Source: Noviherbaspirillum sedimenti
GTDB taxonomy: Bacteria > Pseudomonadota > Gammaproteobacteria > Burkholderiales > Burkholderiaceae_D
Direction of reading: 5' to 3'
Assembly (NCBI RefSeq): GCF_003590835.1
Contig: NZ_QYUQ01000002.1
Coordinates: 372,001 to 436,000 of the forward strand
DNA: 64,000 nt
The position numbers were made by a program, and so were the translations under genes. The notes under the pieces were generated by a model. That model was not told the DNA's origin. It saw nothing but the letters and a program-made list of their open reading frames with translations, and searched no databases. Position 1 is the stretch's first letter. Every line of letters begins with the position of its first letter. Positions 38,644-46,687 of the stretch are shown here, piece by piece.

Positions 38644-39505
38644 TGCGGTATCTTTCGAGAGCGGCCTCGGCCAAAGCCGCTTCTTCCATCAATATTTCAA
38701 ACGGCGGCACGTCGGTATCCCATTCAATGAGCGTGGGCACTGGTCCGAAGCGTTCGAGCGCCTTGCCGTAGAGAGCCCAGACTTTCGTTGCGACGCGCGA
38801 GCCATGATCGTCGATGCGAAGCGTTCGTCCCTGCTCCAGCTGTCTCACGCTATGGCCGGAAAGATGAATCTCGCCGACAGACGCCGGCGGCAATGCGGCC
38901 AGATAGGCGACGGCGTCCCAGCCGTGATTGCTGGCGCTGACGTAGATATTGTTGACGTCGCATAAAATGCCGCAGCCGGTGCGGCGCGCGACGGCTGAGA
39001 GGAATTCCCACTCCGGAATCGTCGAGTGCCGGAAACGCAGATAGGTCGACGGGTTTTCGATCAGGATGCGCCGCTTCAGGCAAGTCTGCACTTGCTCAAC
39101 ATGCCGGCAAACGATGGCCAGTGCTTCTTCCGTCATCGGCAGCGGCAGGAGATCGGCGAGATACGTCCCGCCGCTGATGCTCCAGCTCATGTGCTCGGAA
39201 ACAAGAGCCGGTTCGATGCGCTCAACCACATCCCGCACCCGTGCCAGATGCGTCGAATCCAGCCCGTCGGCGCTGCCGAGGGACAATCCGGTGCCATGCA
39301 GAGAGAGCGGATAATCGCGGCGAATCGCGTCGAGGTGGCGCGGCGCGAATCCTCCACCGATGTAGTTTTCGGTATGCACTTCAAACCAGGCGACATCCGG
39401 CCGCACTTCCATGACGAAGCGGTGGTGCGCAAAGCGCAGTCCGATTCCCGCTTTCGCGAGGATCGGACCGGATGCGCATGGCAAAGGCGCTGCAGACACA
39501 TCCAT
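38612..39505 (-). CDS. bufB: DUF692 multinuclear non-heme iron oxidase (MNIO), BufB/HvfB
   Basis: 297 residues of TIM-barrel type. Conserved metal-ligand segments: FEVHTENYIGGG, PLSLHGTGLSLG, PALVSEHMSWS, RRILIENPSTYL, CGILCDVNNIYVSASNHG and GEIHLSGHS. MNIO enzymes modify cysteines of RiPP precursors; here the neighbouring bufA1 product is the likely substrate. 13 bases separate the two genes. Confidence 0.92.
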   Translation of the reverse strand: MDVSAAPLPCASGPILAKAGIGLRFAHHRFVMEVRPDVAWFEVHTENYIGGGFAPRHLDAIRRDYPLSLHGTGLSLGSADGLDSTHLARVRDVVERIEPALVSEHMSWSISGGTYLADLLPLPMTEEALAIVCRHVEQVQTCLKRRILIENPSTYLRFRHSTIPEWEFLSAVARRTGCGILCDVNNIYVSASNHGWDAVAYLAALPPASVGEIHLSGHSVRQLEQGRTLRIDDHGSRVATKVWALYGKALERFGPVPTLIEWDTDVPPFEILMEEAALAEAALERYRNDEPACPHAV

Positions 39506-39518
39506 GGAAACGCTCTTC

Positions 39519-39839
39519 TCAGCTGGCTTTCAGCTTGCCGCCTTGAATCTTGCTGCAATCGCCGGCTGGCAGCAATACAAAGGATTTCGAATCCCGTGCC
39601 TGGGTTGCCTGTCCGGAGCAGGAGTGCACCCCTTCCGCGCAATCGTTCTTCGCGACGGCATTGATTCCGTAACATTTCTCCAGCTTGCTCTTTTGCATTC
39701 TCGCCATGTTGTCCTTAACCACTTGTGGCGCACTGCTCATGTCCTTTTTCTCTTGCGCCTGTCCCGGCAATGCCTGGAGCGCGAGGGCAAGTCCGACTGC
39801 GGTCGAAAGCGTGGAAACTGCCAATACATGCTTGCTCAT
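39519..39839 (-). CDS. bufA1: BufA1 family bufferin precursor (DUF2282)
   Basis: 106 residues from the ATG at 39839 (GAGGAGATGGACT upstream). Signal peptide MSKHVLAVSTLSTAVGLALA with cleavage near GQAQE. The mature part has four Cys: EKCYG, KNDCAEG, HSCSGQA and AGDCSKI, the layout of DUF2282 proteins. Family knowledge: bufferins are exported RiPP-type copper-binding peptides whose cysteines are modified by BufB. First gene of the operon, behind a SigF-type promoter. Confidence 0.9.
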   Translation of the reverse strand: MSKHVLAVSTLSTAVGLALALQALPGQAQEKKDMSSAPQVVKDNMARMQKSKLEKCYGINAVAKNDCAEGVHSCSGQATQARDSKSFVLLPAGDCSKIQGGKLKAS

Positions 39840-39900
39840 AGTCCATCTCCTCAATCATGTCACCTGATAACGGCCGCGGAATCGCAACCATGTCAGAAGA

Positions 39901-39926
39901 TTCGGCCGGAGCCGACTAAAGGTTAC
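39901..39926 (-). promoter_or_regulatory. SigF-type ECF promoter of the bufferin operon
   Basis: On the minus strand, GTAACC (39926-39921), exactly 16 bases, then CGAA (39904-39901). This matches the GTAACC-N16-CGAA consensus I recall for Caulobacter SigF, which controls a bufferin locus there. The predicted transcript start would be about 50-60 bases ahead of bufA1. The gene for a SigF-like factor starts 57 bases to the right, on the other strand. Confidence 0.75.
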
Positions 39927-39982
39927 ATGGCGCGAAAAATATATTTTTCCACGGATTCCTTGGAAAGGCGCAGAATTCCATC

Positions 39983-40642
39983 ATGTCCACCGACACGCAT
40001 CAACATGGCACTGCCCTGAGCCTGATGAAGGAGACCCAAGATCGGCGCGCCGCGGCGCAGCAGTCCGCGACATCTTTTGTCCGGCCGGACGGCACGCTGG
40101 ACTGGTCGGTTTATATGGTCCATGCACAAGCAGGCGATCGCCAGGCCTACCGGCGTTTGCTTGAAGAAATCACGCCTTATCTGCGTGGACTCGCAGCCCG
40201 CCACATCCGAAACGGCAGTGATATCGAGGATACGGTCCAGGATATCCTCCTCACCGTGCACTCGGTACGCAATACATACGACCCGGCGCGGCCGTTCGGT
40301 CCGTGGCTGGTCGCCATCGCGAACCGGCGCATCATCGACGAGTTGCGCCGGCGGGGACGCGTAGACGCGCATGAAACGCCGCTCGATCCGGAACATGAGA
40401 ATTTTTCTTCCTCTGAAGCGAATCTCCAGGAACAGGCGGTTGAAGCACGGATACTGCGCGACGCCCTTGATTTCCTGCCGGCGGGACAACGGGACGCGCT
40501 TCGGATGTTAAAGCTTGAGGAGATGTCGTTGAAGGAAGCTGCAGCCGCGAGCGGGATGTCGATTACCGCATTGAAAGTCGCTGCCCATCGCGCCCTGAAA
40601 AACCTGCGCAAACGGATGGAGAGGCGAGGTGCGAGCAAATGA
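39983..40642 (+). CDS. sigF: ECF sigma factor, SigF type
   Basis: 219 residues. Sigma region 2 (YRRLLEEITPYLRGLAARHI, EDTVQDILLTVHSVRNTYDP, PFGPWLVAIANRRIIDELRR) and region 4 (LDFLPAGQRDALRMLKLEEM, then SLKEAAAASGMSITALKVAA). A ~45-residue N-terminal extension precedes region 2. Gene order sigma then NrsF, beside bufABC, is that of the Caulobacter SigF locus. The sigma gene overlaps the anti-sigma gene by 4 bases. Confidence 0.88.
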   Translation: MSTDTHQHGTALSLMKETQDRRAAAQQSATSFVRPDGTLDWSVYMVHAQAGDRQAYRRLLEEITPYLRGLAARHIRNGSDIEDTVQDILLTVHSVRNTYDPARPFGPWLVAIANRRIIDELRRRGRVDAHETPLDPEHENFSSSEANLQEQAVEARILRDALDFLPAGQRDALRMLKLEEMSLKEAAAASGMSITALKVAAHRALKNLRKRMERRGASK

Positions 40643-41292
40643 CGTCAACCCCCGACCTTATTGACTTGCTGGTTGCCGATGCAAAGCCGGTGCGGCGCTT
40701 GCTGCCGCCCCTGATGCGAGCCTCGTGCTGGCTGCTGTTTGCAGTGTTGATGCTGGTGCTGGTCGGCGTCGAACATGGCGTTCGCCCGGACCTCGGCGTC
40801 AAGCTGCAGCAACCTGTCTTTGTCACCGGGGTTGCAGCCGCTGCCATCACGGGTGTGCTCGCCGCAATGGCATCGTTCATTGCAAGTATTCCCGGCCGGT
40901 CGCGGAATTGGTTGCTGCTGCCGGCGCCGTCGCTCGTCTTGTGGATATCCACTATCGGTTACGGCTGTCTCACCAATTGGGTTGCTGTCGGCCCGGACGG
41001 CGTGTCTCTCGGCGAGACCGCGCGCTGTTTTGCGACGCTGGCGTTGATTGGCGCACCACTGTCGCTCTTGATGCTGATCATGCTTCGATATGCCGCGCGC
41101 CTGTCGCCCAGGCCAGTTGCAATGAGCGCTAGTCTCGCAGTCGCTGCGATAACTGCGACCGCTCTTTCGCTGCTGCATCCGATAGATGCGACGGTAATGG
41201 TCCTGATGTGGAATATTGGCCTGGCAGTGCTGCTGATGACCGTCGGTGGCCTGTATGGCCGCAGGCTGTTCGAGTGGGTCGCATCGCAATGA
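40639..41292 (+). CDS. nrsF: NrsF family anti-sigma membrane protein (DUF1109)
   Basis: 217 residues with about six membrane segments (CWLLFAVLMLVLVGV, VFVTGVAAAAITGVLAAMAS, LLLPAPSLVLWISTIGYG, ALIGAPLSLLMLIML, ASLAVAAITATALSLL, MVLMWNIGLAVLLMTVGG). Cys residues after the third segment (IGYGCLTNW) and in GETARCFATL fit those of NrsF that sense stress and release the sigma factor. Likely holds the sigma factor at the inner membrane until metal or oxidant exposure. Confidence 0.88.
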   Translation: MTSTPDLIDLLVADAKPVRRLLPPLMRASCWLLFAVLMLVLVGVEHGVRPDLGVKLQQPVFVTGVAAAAITGVLAAMASFIASIPGRSRNWLLLPAPSLVLWISTIGYGCLTNWVAVGPDGVSLGETARCFATLALIGAPLSLLMLIMLRYAARLSPRPVAMSASLAVAAITATALSLLHPIDATVMVLMWNIGLAVLLMTVGGLYGRRLFEWVASQ

Positions 41293-41417
41293 TTTGCTAA
41301 AGAGTAAGCATGTCTAAGGCTGCGCTAAATAAGCGCGTCCATTCTTTGCAATAGTCACATCGGCTTTTGGGGGCGGCGGTGGCAGACTCAGCGGTAGCCG
41401 CCGCTGGCGTGTTAAAT
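41293..41417. other. uncharacterised spacer between nrsF and intron sequences
   Basis: 125 bases without an ORF. It contains a GCGGCGGT...GCCGCCGC inverted repeat (about 41369-41405). Possibly the debris of an earlier insertion; nothing recognisable beyond that. Confidence 0.35.
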
Positions 41418-41451
41418 GAACCACCGTATGCGGAACCGCACGTACGGTGGT
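41418..41451 (+). mobile_element. group II intron domain V remnant
   Basis: 34 bases, GAACCACCGTATGCGGAACC followed by GCACGTACGGTGGT, fold as a domain V hairpin: a lower stem ACCACCGT/ACGGTGGT and an upper stem TGCGG/CCGCA. It differs from the domain V of the neighbouring intact intron (43320-43353) and lies on its 5' side, so it should be the 3' tail of another intron or a fragment. No second reverse transcriptase is present. Confidence 0.6.
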
Positions 41452-43425
41452 GTGGGAGTTGCGCCTTGCAAGCGCATGAAATTCAGCGGCCTGAAATGGC
41501 TGCCGCGGCAAAGCCTAGCCAGCAGTCGCGTACCGAGTCTTGCGTGGTGTCCGGTAACGGCCACTGCGAAGCGTAGACAGGGAGGTTGCAGGCCGGAACA
41601 TCAGTGAACGGAAAAATAGCCCCGAAATCACACTGGTCGAAGTAGCCGACCCTATCTCTCAAAGGGGAAGGCGGAATTCCAGCATGCGCCACGGCGAGTG
41701 TGCTGGAGTGCTTCCGGGGTTCGTACCGCCAGCATGTAACCAAAGAATTTCATGTGAACAAGGGAGATCCGTCAGGTTCAAGCGCAGCTTGTAAGGCCAG
41801 ACGAGCCGAGAAGGCAGAATGGCTTGATGACCTGACGGAAGTCAGACTGGCTGATAGTACTCCGAGATCGGGAGAGCCGATCACATGGGGAAGCGGCCAG
41901 CAGCAGTTGAATCGTTCTTGGGCAACATGGACTCCATACAAAGGGAGGCAAGGTCTTTTATGCAAAGAGAAGAATCACCCGCCATGGAAACGGGACTCGA
42001 ACGAATAGCAGTGAAAGCTCGGTGCGAACCGGCACTTCGGTTTACTTCGCTGGCACACTACATTACGCAGGACCGGGTGTGGACGAATCTGTGGAAGATT
42101 CCAAGTCGCTCGGCGGCTGGTGTGGATGGCCAGAAGGTGCCAGAGGCGAAGGAGAGCTTTGAGGAATGGATTGGGCCGATGCTTCAATCCGTCCACCGCC
42201 GAGGGTATCAAGCGCCAGACATCCGGCGCGTGTATATCCCGAAGCCCGGCAAACAGGAGATGCGCCCGCTGGGCGTACCGACTGTGGCTGATCGGGCCTT
42301 GCAGCGCAGTGCCGCCCAAGTCCTATCCGCCATTTACGAACAGGACTTTATGCCATGTTCGTTTGGTGGTAGACCTGAGCGCAATGCCCACCAAGCACTG
42401 GCGACACTCAATGAGGTAGTCGCTGGTCGCAAAGTCAGTTGGGTGCTGGAAGCGGACTTGAAGAACTTCTTCGGGAGCCTGAACCACGATTGGCTGCTTC
42501 GATTTGTGGAGCACCGGGTAGGAGACCCACGCATGATCAGTTTGATCCGGCGGTGGCTCAAGGCAGGCGTACTGGAAGACGGCAAGGTGCATCAAAGTGA
42601 GGAGGGAACGCCGCAAGGCGGTTCGATCAGCGTGCTATTGAGTAACGTGTATTTGCATTACGTGCTGGACCTGTGGTTTGAACGCGTGGTCAAACGGCAC
42701 CTGCAAGGCAAGGCTTACTTGGTGCGCTACATCGACGACTTTGTGATGTGTTTCCAATACGAGTCAGATGCACGACGGGTTCAGGACGCTCTGCGCAAAC
42801 GGTTGGAGAAGTTTGGTTTGACCCTTGAATCAAGCAAGACCAAGCTCGTTGCATTTGGTCGATTTGCGCAACGGGATGCGGGCAATCATGGGCGGAAGAG
42901 GCCGGAGACGATCTACTTCCTGGGCTTTACCCTGTATTGCACGCAAAACCTGAAGGGCAGATTTAAGGTAGGGATGCAAACAGAGAAATCGCGATTGCGA
43001 CGTAGTCTGGCAAACCTGCAAGACTTGATGCGGCAGGTAAGGCACTTGTCGATTCGGGAGCAGGCTGAAAAGCTCAACCGGGTATTGCGCGGCCACTATG
43101 CGTACTACGGCATTGCCGGAAATTTCCGGGCACTGCTGCAAGTGCACAGGGGTGTCGAGCGTTACTGGCGCAAAATGCTGAGTAGCCGTAGCCGCTCAGG
43201 CGGTGTTACGTGGGAAGCGTTTCATCAAATTAAGACGCGGTTTCCGTTGATGCGACCAAAGCTGCATTTGCCCTACCGGGCCTTGCAAGCTATCGCTGTA
43301 CTGTAAATCAACTGCTGAAGAGCGTAGTGCGGGAAATCCGCACGCTACGTTCTGTGGGAACCGGAGGCGGGTGACTGCCTCCGGTGACCCGGTGGCGGCG
43401 GGAGTAATTCCGTCCCCTACTCAAT
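41452..43425 (+). mobile_element. group II intron with maturase ORF
   Basis: About 2 kb. The 3' side is clear: after the reverse-transcriptase stop comes a 34-base domain V (43320-43353, GAGCGTAGTGCGGGAAATCC then GCACGCTACGTTCT, GAAA tetraloop), then domain VI and the end CTACTCAAT at 43425. The 5' boundary is less sure: either GTGTG at 41450 or a degenerate GTTGCGCC at 41458. Domain I-IV sequence with many short stems fills 41460-41884. Its downstream flank begins 5 bases before the hairpin of repeat copy C. Confidence 0.8.
41885..43306 (+). CDS. ltrA: group II intron reverse transcriptase/maturase
   Basis: 473 residues. Reverse-transcriptase blocks: IPKPGKQEMRPLGVPTVADR, WVLEADLKNFFGSLNHDWLL, GTPQGGSISVLLSNVYLHYV and the catalytic YIDDFVM (YIDD in place of YADD). 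A maturase X domain follows (LRRSLANLQDLMRQVRHLSI, GHYAYYGIAGNFRAL). No HNH endonuclease follows, so retrohoming would depend on nascent strands or on hairpin targets, as known for endonuclease-less classes. The gene appears intact. An alternative start is the ATG at 41927. Confidence 0.92.
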   Translation: MGKRPAAVESFLGNMDSIQREARSFMQREESPAMETGLERIAVKARCEPALRFTSLAHYITQDRVWTNLWKIPSRSAAGVDGQKVPEAKESFEEWIGPMLQSVHRRGYQAPDIRRVYIPKPGKQEMRPLGVPTVADRALQRSAAQVLSAIYEQDFMPCSFGGRPERNAHQALATLNEVVAGRKVSWVLEADLKNFFGSLNHDWLLRFVEHRVGDPRMISLIRRWLKAGVLEDGKVHQSEEGTPQGGSISVLLSNVYLHYVLDLWFERVVKRHLQGKAYLVRYIDDFVMCFQYESDARRVQDALRKRLEKFGLTLESSKTKLVAFGRFAQRDAGNHGRKRPETIYFLGFTLYCTQNLKGRFKVGMQTEKSRLRRSLANLQDLMRQVRHLSIREQAEKLNRVLRGHYAYYGIAGNFRALLQVHRGVERYWRKMLSSRSRSGGVTWEAFHQIKTRFPLMRPKLHLPYRALQAIAVL

Positions 43426-43429
43426 CGGA

Positions 43430-43475
43430 GAGAGCGCGCACTGCGCGCGGGAGGGATTCGAAGCTTTTGCCGGCT
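43430..43475 (-). repeat. tRNA-linked palindromic repeat, copy C (partial)
   Basis: AGCGCGCACTGCGCGCG followed by GGAGGGATTCGAAGC matches one end of the repeats at 24.4 and 48.4 kb (hairpin plus T-arm-like GGGATTCGAA). The core CCACGTTCCGCGG is missing. No tRNA lies beside it; instead the group II intron ends 5 bases away. Confidence 0.55.
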
Positions 43476-43532
43476 TGTGGCAATGTACAATGCTGAGCGG
43501 TCAACACAAACTCCTTCCTGAGGAGACCGGCA

Positions 43533-44108
43533 ATGGCGACATTGATTCTTGGGCTGGTGACTTTTTTGGGCATGCATTCCGTCCGTATATTCGCCGATGA
43601 CTGGCGCACCGCCCAGCGTGCGAGGTATGGCGAGAAAGCGTGGAAATTGGGATACACCCTGATTTCGCTGGTCGGCTTCGGGCTGATCATTTGGGGATTC
43701 GGCATGGCCCGGAACGACCCCCTCGTGCTGTGGAGTCCCCCGGTGGCCATGCGGCATATCGCGTCCCTCCTCACGTTAATCTCTTTCGTCCTGCTGGCAG
43801 CGACTTACGTTCCCCGCAACGGCATCAAGGCCCGCTTGCATCATCCGATGGTGCTGGGCGTCACGGTTTGGGCCTTCGCCCATTTGCTGGCGAATGGAAC
43901 CCTTGCTGATGTGATCCTCTTCGGCAGTTTTCTGGTGTGGGCAAAATTGTCTTACCTGGCCGCACGCAAAAGGGACCGCATGGCAGGCACCCGATATCCT
44001 GCAGGAACAATGGGCGGAACGATCGCTGCAGTGGCGGCCGGTGGTGTCGCCTGGATGCTGTTTGCATTCTGGCTGCATGGGTTGCTGATTGGCGTTAATC
44101 CACTATGA
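43533..44108 (+). CDS. NnrU family membrane protein
   Basis: 191 residues with about five to six membrane segments. NnrU signature regions: LGLVTFLGMHSVRIFADDWR, LGYTLISLVGFGLIIWGFG, and VWAFAHLLANGTLADVILFG. Family members occur near denitrification genes and in carotenoid isomerisation (related to Z-ISO); no denitrification gene is near here, so the role is open. AGGAGACC precedes the ATG. Confidence 0.88.
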   Translation: MATLILGLVTFLGMHSVRIFADDWRTAQRARYGEKAWKLGYTLISLVGFGLIIWGFGMARNDPLVLWSPPVAMRHIASLLTLISFVLLAATYVPRNGIKARLHHPMVLGVTVWAFAHLLANGTLADVILFGSFLVWAKLSYLAARKRDRMAGTRYPAGTMGGTIAAVAAGGVAWMLFAFWLHGLLIGVNPL

Positions 44109-44125
44109 TCTGACCCGGGAATGCC

Positions 44126-44533
44126 ATGGCGAACCTGTTCAATCAACTACCTGACTACAGCAAGTCTCCGGCAGGAAGGGAACGCACGATCCTGCGCCTG
44201 TTGCCCAGAGCCTCCCTTGCCGGCAGCATCCTGATCGCGCTGCCGGCGCTGCTGATACGCCTCCTGCCGCTGTTCGGCCTCGCACCGGCGGACCCCAAGC
44301 TGGCCTCCACCGTCGATATCATGAGCATCGCCGTGATGATCGTGTTCTGGATCGCCCTCGTCATCGTCGGCACCGGCGCTTTCCTCGTCATGCTGATGAA
44401 AGGCCCGGCCTATGTCGCCGATCCCTATGCCATGGTCGATTCCGACAAGCCCGGCAAGCGCATGGCGGAAATGCAGCCGGGCAAGGCGATCTATCAAGGG
44501 GAAGGCAAATCTCCCCCTGAGCAGGATTCCTGA
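44126..44533 (+). CDS. hypothetical inner-membrane protein
   Basis: 135 residues, not recognised. Two hydrophobic segments (ASLAGSILIALPALLIRLL and MSIAVMIVFWIALVIVGTG), then a polar C-terminus (DPYAMVDSDKPGKRMAEMQ). It lies 17 bases after the NnrU gene and 24 before a DUF1653 gene, so the three may form one transcript. Confidence 0.7.
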   Translation: MANLFNQLPDYSKSPAGRERTILRLLPRASLAGSILIALPALLIRLLPLFGLAPADPKLASTVDIMSIAVMIVFWIALVIVGTGAFLVMLMKGPAYVADPYAMVDSDKPGKRMAEMQPGKAIYQGEGKSPPEQDS

Positions 44534-44557
44534 TTCCCGATACCTTCCGGATTCATC

Positions 44558-44773
44558 ATGGCAAACACAAACCATCAAGCAAAACGCTACCGGCACTACA
44601 AGGGCGGCATTTATGAATTGGTTTGCGAGGCGACCCAGGAAGCCGATCTGACACCGGTGATCGTGTATCGGGCGCACGACGGCTCGGTATGGGTGCGTCC
44701 GCGAGACGTGTTTTTTCAGATGATCGAAGTCGATGGCAAGCAGATGCCGCGCTTTGCGCCCATTGACGACTGA
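44558..44773 (+). CDS. DUF1653 domain protein
   Basis: 71 residues. Matches the small DUF1653 family: YRHYKGGIYELVCEATQEAD, VIVYRAHDGSVWVRPRDVFF. No membrane segment or signal peptide. Function unknown; often near metabolic or regulatory genes without a fixed context. Confidence 0.85.
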   Translation: MANTNHQAKRYRHYKGGIYELVCEATQEADLTPVIVYRAHDGSVWVRPRDVFFQMIEVDGKQMPRFAPIDD

Positions 44774-44897
44774 GCTGTAAATATTTCCTCAAGGAAATGC
44801 AGCAGGCGGCACCTTGTTAATTTAATGACATTTTTCTGCCTTCATTTATCATTCCGTCGTGTTTTCAATTTGCTAACATTGAATAACAGGACAAACG

Positions 44898-46493
44898 ATG
44901 AATGGAGGCCTCTCCGGCGCCATGGCCGCGCTGCGCGCGCTGCTGGCCGGCCATACGCAAGACACCCGCCTGTTGCGCCTGACGACCTCGCCCGGGGCCG
45001 ATGCGCTGCTGGTGGAGCGCATCGCCGGCCGGGAAGGCTTGAGCCAGGGATTTCGTTTCGACATTACGACGCTGTCCACGGATGCTGCGCTGGATGGCAA
45101 GCGCCTGCTGGGGCAACCGGCCTTGCTGGAAATTCTCACGCAGCATAGCCGTAGCGAGCTGCGCCCCATCCACGGTCACATCACTGCTTTTGAACCGCTG
45201 TCGTCCGAAGCAGGATTGACGCGTTACCGGCTGAATATCGAACCCTGGACCGCCTTCCTGCGCCACCGCTTCGATTCCTTCGTCTGGCAGGACAAGAGCA
45301 CGCTCGACATCGTCGCGGAAATCTTTGCCGACTACCAGGGCCAGGGCAGGCTGGCGCCGGAATGGCGCCTGGCCTTGAGCGATGCATCGCGCTACGCGCC
45401 GCGCGAAGTCTGCACCCAGTTCGAGGAAAGCGACTGGGCCTTCGTCGAACGCCTGCTGGCCGAGGAAGGCCTGTTCTACTGGTTCGAACATGTGGGCGAC
45501 GCGGGCAGCGCGGCGCTGGGCAATCACCGGCTGGTGATCGCCGACAGCAATGCCGCCTTCGGGCCCAACGTGCAGCCGCCCATCCGCTTCCACCGCGCCG
45601 CCGCGGTCGAGCAATCCGACACCATCACCGGCTGGCAGACGGCGCGGCGCGTCGTCACCAATACGGTGCGCGTGGCAAGCTGGAACGAGCGGCAGGTGAG
45701 CGTCATCGGCCATCAGCAGGGAGGCAGCCATGCCGGTGGCGACGTGCCCGAACTGCTGGCCAGCGACCATGCCGGCCTGCGGCATTTCGATAGCGGCGAC
45801 GCCGCCGAGCGCAGCGCGCGCCTGCATCTTGAGGCGCTGGAGGCGCGCAACCATACCTGCCACGGCGAAGGCACGGTGAGAACGCTGGCGCCCGGCAGCA
45901 CCTTCGTGCTGACGGAACATCCGGTGCATGATCGCGAGCGCCTGCAAGAGGGGGATGCCGAGGTTTGCTTTGCCGTCATCGCCGTGCAGCACTTCGGCCG
46001 CAATAACCTGGGGTCGGATGCGAATACGCTGATCGACAGCGTATTCGGCAACAGCGCGCAAGCGTCCTCGCTGGGAGGGCTGAATGGGCAAGCCAGCCGG
46101 GGCGCCGAGGATGCCGAACCGCTCTATCGCAACCGTTTTACAGCGCTGCGCGCCGATATTCCCTGGCGCCCGCTAACGGTCGATGCGCGCGGCGCCTTGC
46201 TGCATCCGAAACCGACGGTCACCGGCATTCATACCGCCATCGTCGTCGGCACCCCGGGGCAGGACCTGACCACCGAGCGCAACCACCGCATCAAGGTGCA
46301 GCTGCACTGGCAGCGCGGTGCGCAATCGCACAGCCGCAGAAGCCATCCGCAGGGCGACAACAATACGCCGGCGCAGGAATCAGCCTATGTCTGGGTGCGC
46401 GTGATGGAACCCGCCGCTGGTCCCAACTGGGGCAGCAGCTTTACTCCGCGCATCGGCCAGGAAGTCATTTTTGAGGACGAGGTGAGTCTGTGA
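44898..46493 (+). CDS. truncated orphan VgrG-like type VI secretion spike protein
   Basis: 531 residues. The gp27-like N-terminal domains are intact (LVERIAGREGLSQGFRFDIT, FLRHRFDSFVWQDKSTLDIV, EESDWAFVERLLAEEGLFYW) and the gp5-like OB fold begins (TAIVVGTPGQDLTTERNHRI, YVWVRVMEPAAGPNWGSSFT). The frame ends shortly after PRIGQEVIF, where family members continue into the rest of the OB fold and the beta-helical needle. No T6SS gene is nearby. Probably the remnant of a vgrG island or a pseudogene. Confidence 0.85.
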   Translation: MNGGLSGAMAALRALLAGHTQDTRLLRLTTSPGADALLVERIAGREGLSQGFRFDITTLSTDAALDGKRLLGQPALLEILTQHSRSELRPIHGHITAFEPLSSEAGLTRYRLNIEPWTAFLRHRFDSFVWQDKSTLDIVAEIFADYQGQGRLAPEWRLALSDASRYAPREVCTQFEESDWAFVERLLAEEGLFYWFEHVGDAGSAALGNHRLVIADSNAAFGPNVQPPIRFHRAAAVEQSDTITGWQTARRVVTNTVRVASWNERQVSVIGHQQGGSHAGGDVPELLASDHAGLRHFDSGDAAERSARLHLEALEARNHTCHGEGTVRTLAPGSTFVLTEHPVHDRERLQEGDAEVCFAVIAVQHFGRNNLGSDANTLIDSVFGNSAQASSLGGLNGQASRGAEDAEPLYRNRFTALRADIPWRPLTVDARGALLHPKPTVTGIHTAIVVGTPGQDLTTERNHRIKVQLHWQRGAQSHSRRSHPQGDNNTPAQESAYVWVRVMEPAAGPNWGSSFTPRIGQEVIFEDEVSL

Positions 46494-46578
46494 GTCTTGA
46501 CGTGTTTGAAATGCCCCATCGCCCCTAATTTCCACTCCCCCAGCCAACACGGTAAAATACCCCTTTAACCACGAATTC

Positions 46579-46607
46579 AACGGCTTTGGCGTCCCAAGGC
46601 CGTTTTT
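46579..46607. terminator. hairpin terminator between vgrG and gltX
   Basis: AACGGCTTTGG and CCAAGGCCGTT pair with small mismatches around a short loop, then TTTTT. It sits about 85 bases past the vgrG stop and 80 ahead of gltX. Confidence 0.65.
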
Positions 46608-46687
46608 GCTTCGGCCGCAGCATAGCTGCTTAACTTGCTGCGCAAGTTAGCCTTCACAGAAACCGAGTTTCCTTTGCCACTTACGCC

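Noticed and set aside
41293..41417. Insertion sequence remnant after nrsF
   Set aside because: An inverted repeat is present but there is no transposase fragment or recognisable terminal repeat, so no IS call is made.
44898..46493. Part of a type VI secretion cluster
   Set aside because: No tss, hcp, PAAR or effector/immunity gene occurs on either side; only the vgrG-like gene is present.
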